Shown: positions 62,516 to 64,000 of the stretch, piece after piece
How the letters are laid out: each line of letters starts with the position of its first letter
How positions within the stretch are numbered: the first letter of the stretch is position 1
NCBI GenBank assembly: GCA_964035795.1
Contig: OZ038321.1
Span: 23,566,850 to 23,630,849 of the forward strand
DNA from: Pterobdella sp. o SKG-2022
Lineage: Eukaryota > Annelida > Clitellata > Hirudinida > Piscicolidae
DNA: 64,000 bases
Direction of reading: 5' to 3'
Program-made: the position numbers and the translations under genes
Notes under the pieces: model-generated
The model's database searches: none
Seen by the model: only the letters and a program-made list of their open reading frames with translations
Told to the model about the DNA's origin: nothing

Positions 62516-62717
62516 TATTTTCAGCTTTTTTGTTAATTTAGTTGTTGCAATAGTTGATGGCTCATTTTTAATCATATGTACTTTTAATCAAAAACAATTT
62601 GTAAATTTCACGTCAATTGTTGTAAACATTAAAACATTACTAGCATCATTCATTATTAATTGAGATTTTATGCTTAAAATTTTTATACTAGATCCCAAAT
62701 ATATATTTTAAAGTCTC

Positions 62718-62811
62718 ATGATGCCAGTTGGGAATGAGATGATAGGCTTGTTTGCCTGGGAAGCGATCGTTTCTTTGATAAAATCTGTATTTGTGTTGTG
62801 TTGCCTAAAAG
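62718..62811 (+). CDS. Possible first coding exon of an unknown plus-strand gene
   Basis: ATG followed by 30 more codons to a strong donor AAAAG|gtgagt. It encodes a polar start and a hydrophobic segment: GNEMIGLFAWEAIVSLIKSV then FVLCCLK, which could be a signal anchor or the first membrane segment. GC content is raised locally. No following exon was identified before the window ends, and the next gene runs on the other strand, so support is limited. Confidence 0.3.
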
Positions 62812-63294
62812 GTGAGTTTTGTTGGTTTTAGGAAAGGTCAGCTAATAGTTTTTATAGTTGTTTTATTTTGTTTCGTGGGTAAAATGAGTTTATTCTTTCA
62901 AAAAAGATTGGTTAAATTTTGAGGTTGGAGTGGTGTAGTGTTGACCAAAGAGCTTACGAAACTTCGTACTTCAAAGCTTGAACCTTTAATTTTTTTTCGA
63001 CTTTTTTTTATATATTATAAAAATTTTTTCGATCTTTTTTCTAGTCTTCAATACTAAGCTTTTTAGAGCTTTTATTAAATTCATTTTGAAAGCTGGAAAA
63101 TATATGAAATTATTATCAGTAAAATAATCAAGAATATAAAAAGGCAGTTTAATAATTCAAGTATTTAACACTAAAAACGCCTGCTTAAAAGCAATATACC
63201 TATGCATGATAACATTACAAAAACCTAGTTTTGAATCTCAATAAGTCATTAGTGTTTTTAGATAATCGGCTGAAAAATGTACAACGACAGAATT
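62812..63294. other. AT-rich spacer
   Basis: No exon or repeat seen. The right end is the 3' UTR side of the minus-strand ORF. Confidence 0.35.
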
Positions 63295-64000
63295 TTATTT
63301 TCGAGGTTTTCTTAAGATGCGATTGAGTTGCTCTAAATCATATCCAGTAGCACGTCGATAAAAATGCTTCTTTATATCTTCAATTTCCAACTCTTTTTTC
63401 AAAGATATTTCTTTTTCTAAAACATGTTTTGCCAATTCTCGGTCAAACATCATCGCATTTGGGTCGTTTTGTAGATTCAAAAGAAACTCTCTCCATGTTC
63501 CAGGTTTTACATGATATTTCTTATAAATCTCTAGCAATTCATGGCTATAAGGTCCAGCTAGCAATGGACCTGTAAAATCAAATGGGTAGTCTTCAACGAG
63601 TTTGGGTTTTTGTATTCTATAGTTTTGGAAATTATATAATTTCGGGTCAATAAAATAGAAAGGATCTTGAATAGATTTTTTTCTGTAATAATCGAAGGCT
63701 CTCATGGTATCGAAAGGACCAGGATATTTGTTACGGTAGCTGTCAAGATGTTTCATAAAATTCAGGTCATTTTCTTTATAAATATCCTTTAAAATTCTAT
63801 CCCAATTGTAAGGCCATTTGTTTCCATACAGATGGGAATATATTTCGTCCAACGTCAACAGATCAATGGGTTCTTTTTGGAAAGTTGCTTTTAATGCAGA
63901 TCTGTCATCATCTAAACTTCTAAAATGAGCTATTTGATTTTCTCTATACTGTTTTCTATTTAACACGTACCTAGCAAGTTCTTTATCAAAAAAAGAAGCG
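63295..64000 (-). CDS. Unknown protein with repeated DFTGP / FD(K/R)ELA modules, runs off the window
   Basis: The frame is open from the window edge (64000) to TGA-free end and stop at 63295, about 234 codons, with no start inside. The visible N-terminal end, ASFFDKELARYVLNRK, repeats later as MMFDRELAKHVLEKEISLKK, so units of roughly 180-200 residues are repeated. A unit contains NKYPGPFDTMRAFDYYRKKS, then DYPFDFTGPLLAGPYSHELL, then KPGTWREFLLNLQND. The composition is charged and aromatic, probably helical and soluble; no signal peptide or membrane segment. I do not recognise the family and assign no function. A decayed relative lies at 61570-62515 on the same strand. The ORF lacks introns within the visible part. 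Confidence 0.6.
   Translation of the reverse strand, partial: ASFFDKELARYVLNRKQYRENQIAHFRSLDDDRSALKATFQKEPIDLLTLDEIYSHLYGNKWPYNWDRILKDIYKENDLNFMKHLDSYRNKYPGPFDTMRAFDYYRKKSIQDPFYFIDPKLYNFQNYRIQKPKLVEDYPFDFTGPLLAGPYSHELLEIYKKYHVKPGTWREFLLNLQNDPNAMMFDRELAKHVLEKEISLKKELEIEDIKKHFYRRATGYDLEQLNRILRKPRK

Noticed and set aside
1..64000. Self-cleaving hammerhead or other ribozyme in the palindromes
   Set aside because: I looked for the CTGATGA...GAAA core near the palindromes and found no convincing arrangement. A covariance search would be decisive.

Overview
The window is a strongly AT-rich stretch of an animal nuclear genome. The signs are GT-AG introns with phase-consistent exons, non-LTR retrotransposons, tRNA-derived SINEs and fold-back repeats. 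A myosuppressin/FMRFamide-type neuropeptide receptor points to a bilaterian-like invertebrate. I cannot name the species. All multi-exon models below were built by hand from open frames, splice signals and reading phase.

Layout. 1-2494 (+): 3' exons of a neuropeptide GPCR (copy A). 3365-7945 (+): an apparently intact two-ORF CR1-group LINE. 8374-10755 (-): a complete five-exon flavin-containing monooxygenase (FMO-A). 11171-12217: three tandem copies of a 350-bp unit. 14388-17209 (+): a lysine-rich protein with two RRM domains. 21200-23578 (+): FMO-B, inverted relative to FMO-A and with a lost splice donor. 25755-46486 (-): a complete eight-exon GPCR (copy B, 698 aa by my model), inverted relative to copy A, with a small unknown gene nested in an intron on the other strand. 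49471-59999 (-): a long disordered protein ending in a CENP-C/Mif2-type cupin, hosting a decayed, G-poor LINE in one intron. 61570-62515 (-): a decayed relative of the open gene that runs off the right end at 63295-64000 (-).

The main structural result is an inverted pair of [GPCR + FMO] blocks around the RRM gene. The two FMO genes share a tract of about 2,046 bp (8735-10780 and 21175-23220) in which all four introns have identical lengths. Just beyond one edge, still inside the last exon, the proteins drop abruptly to ordinary paralog divergence. This is what recent gene conversion between inverted paralogs would leave. The GPCR copies show a similar mosaic inside their giant third intracellular loop.

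Dispersed repeats include a family of near-perfect palindromes (26602-26723, 33694-33785, 54184-54314, decayed copy near 49247-49360). They share a core and outer tips but carry copy-specific outer arms. There is also a tRNA-like SINE family (three copies), another large palindrome at 46562-46734, and two further repeat families. The genes do not form an evident pathway: receptor signalling (GPCR), xenobiotic or secondary metabolism (FMO), RNA binding (RRM) and kinetochore (CENP-C-like) are simply neighbours.
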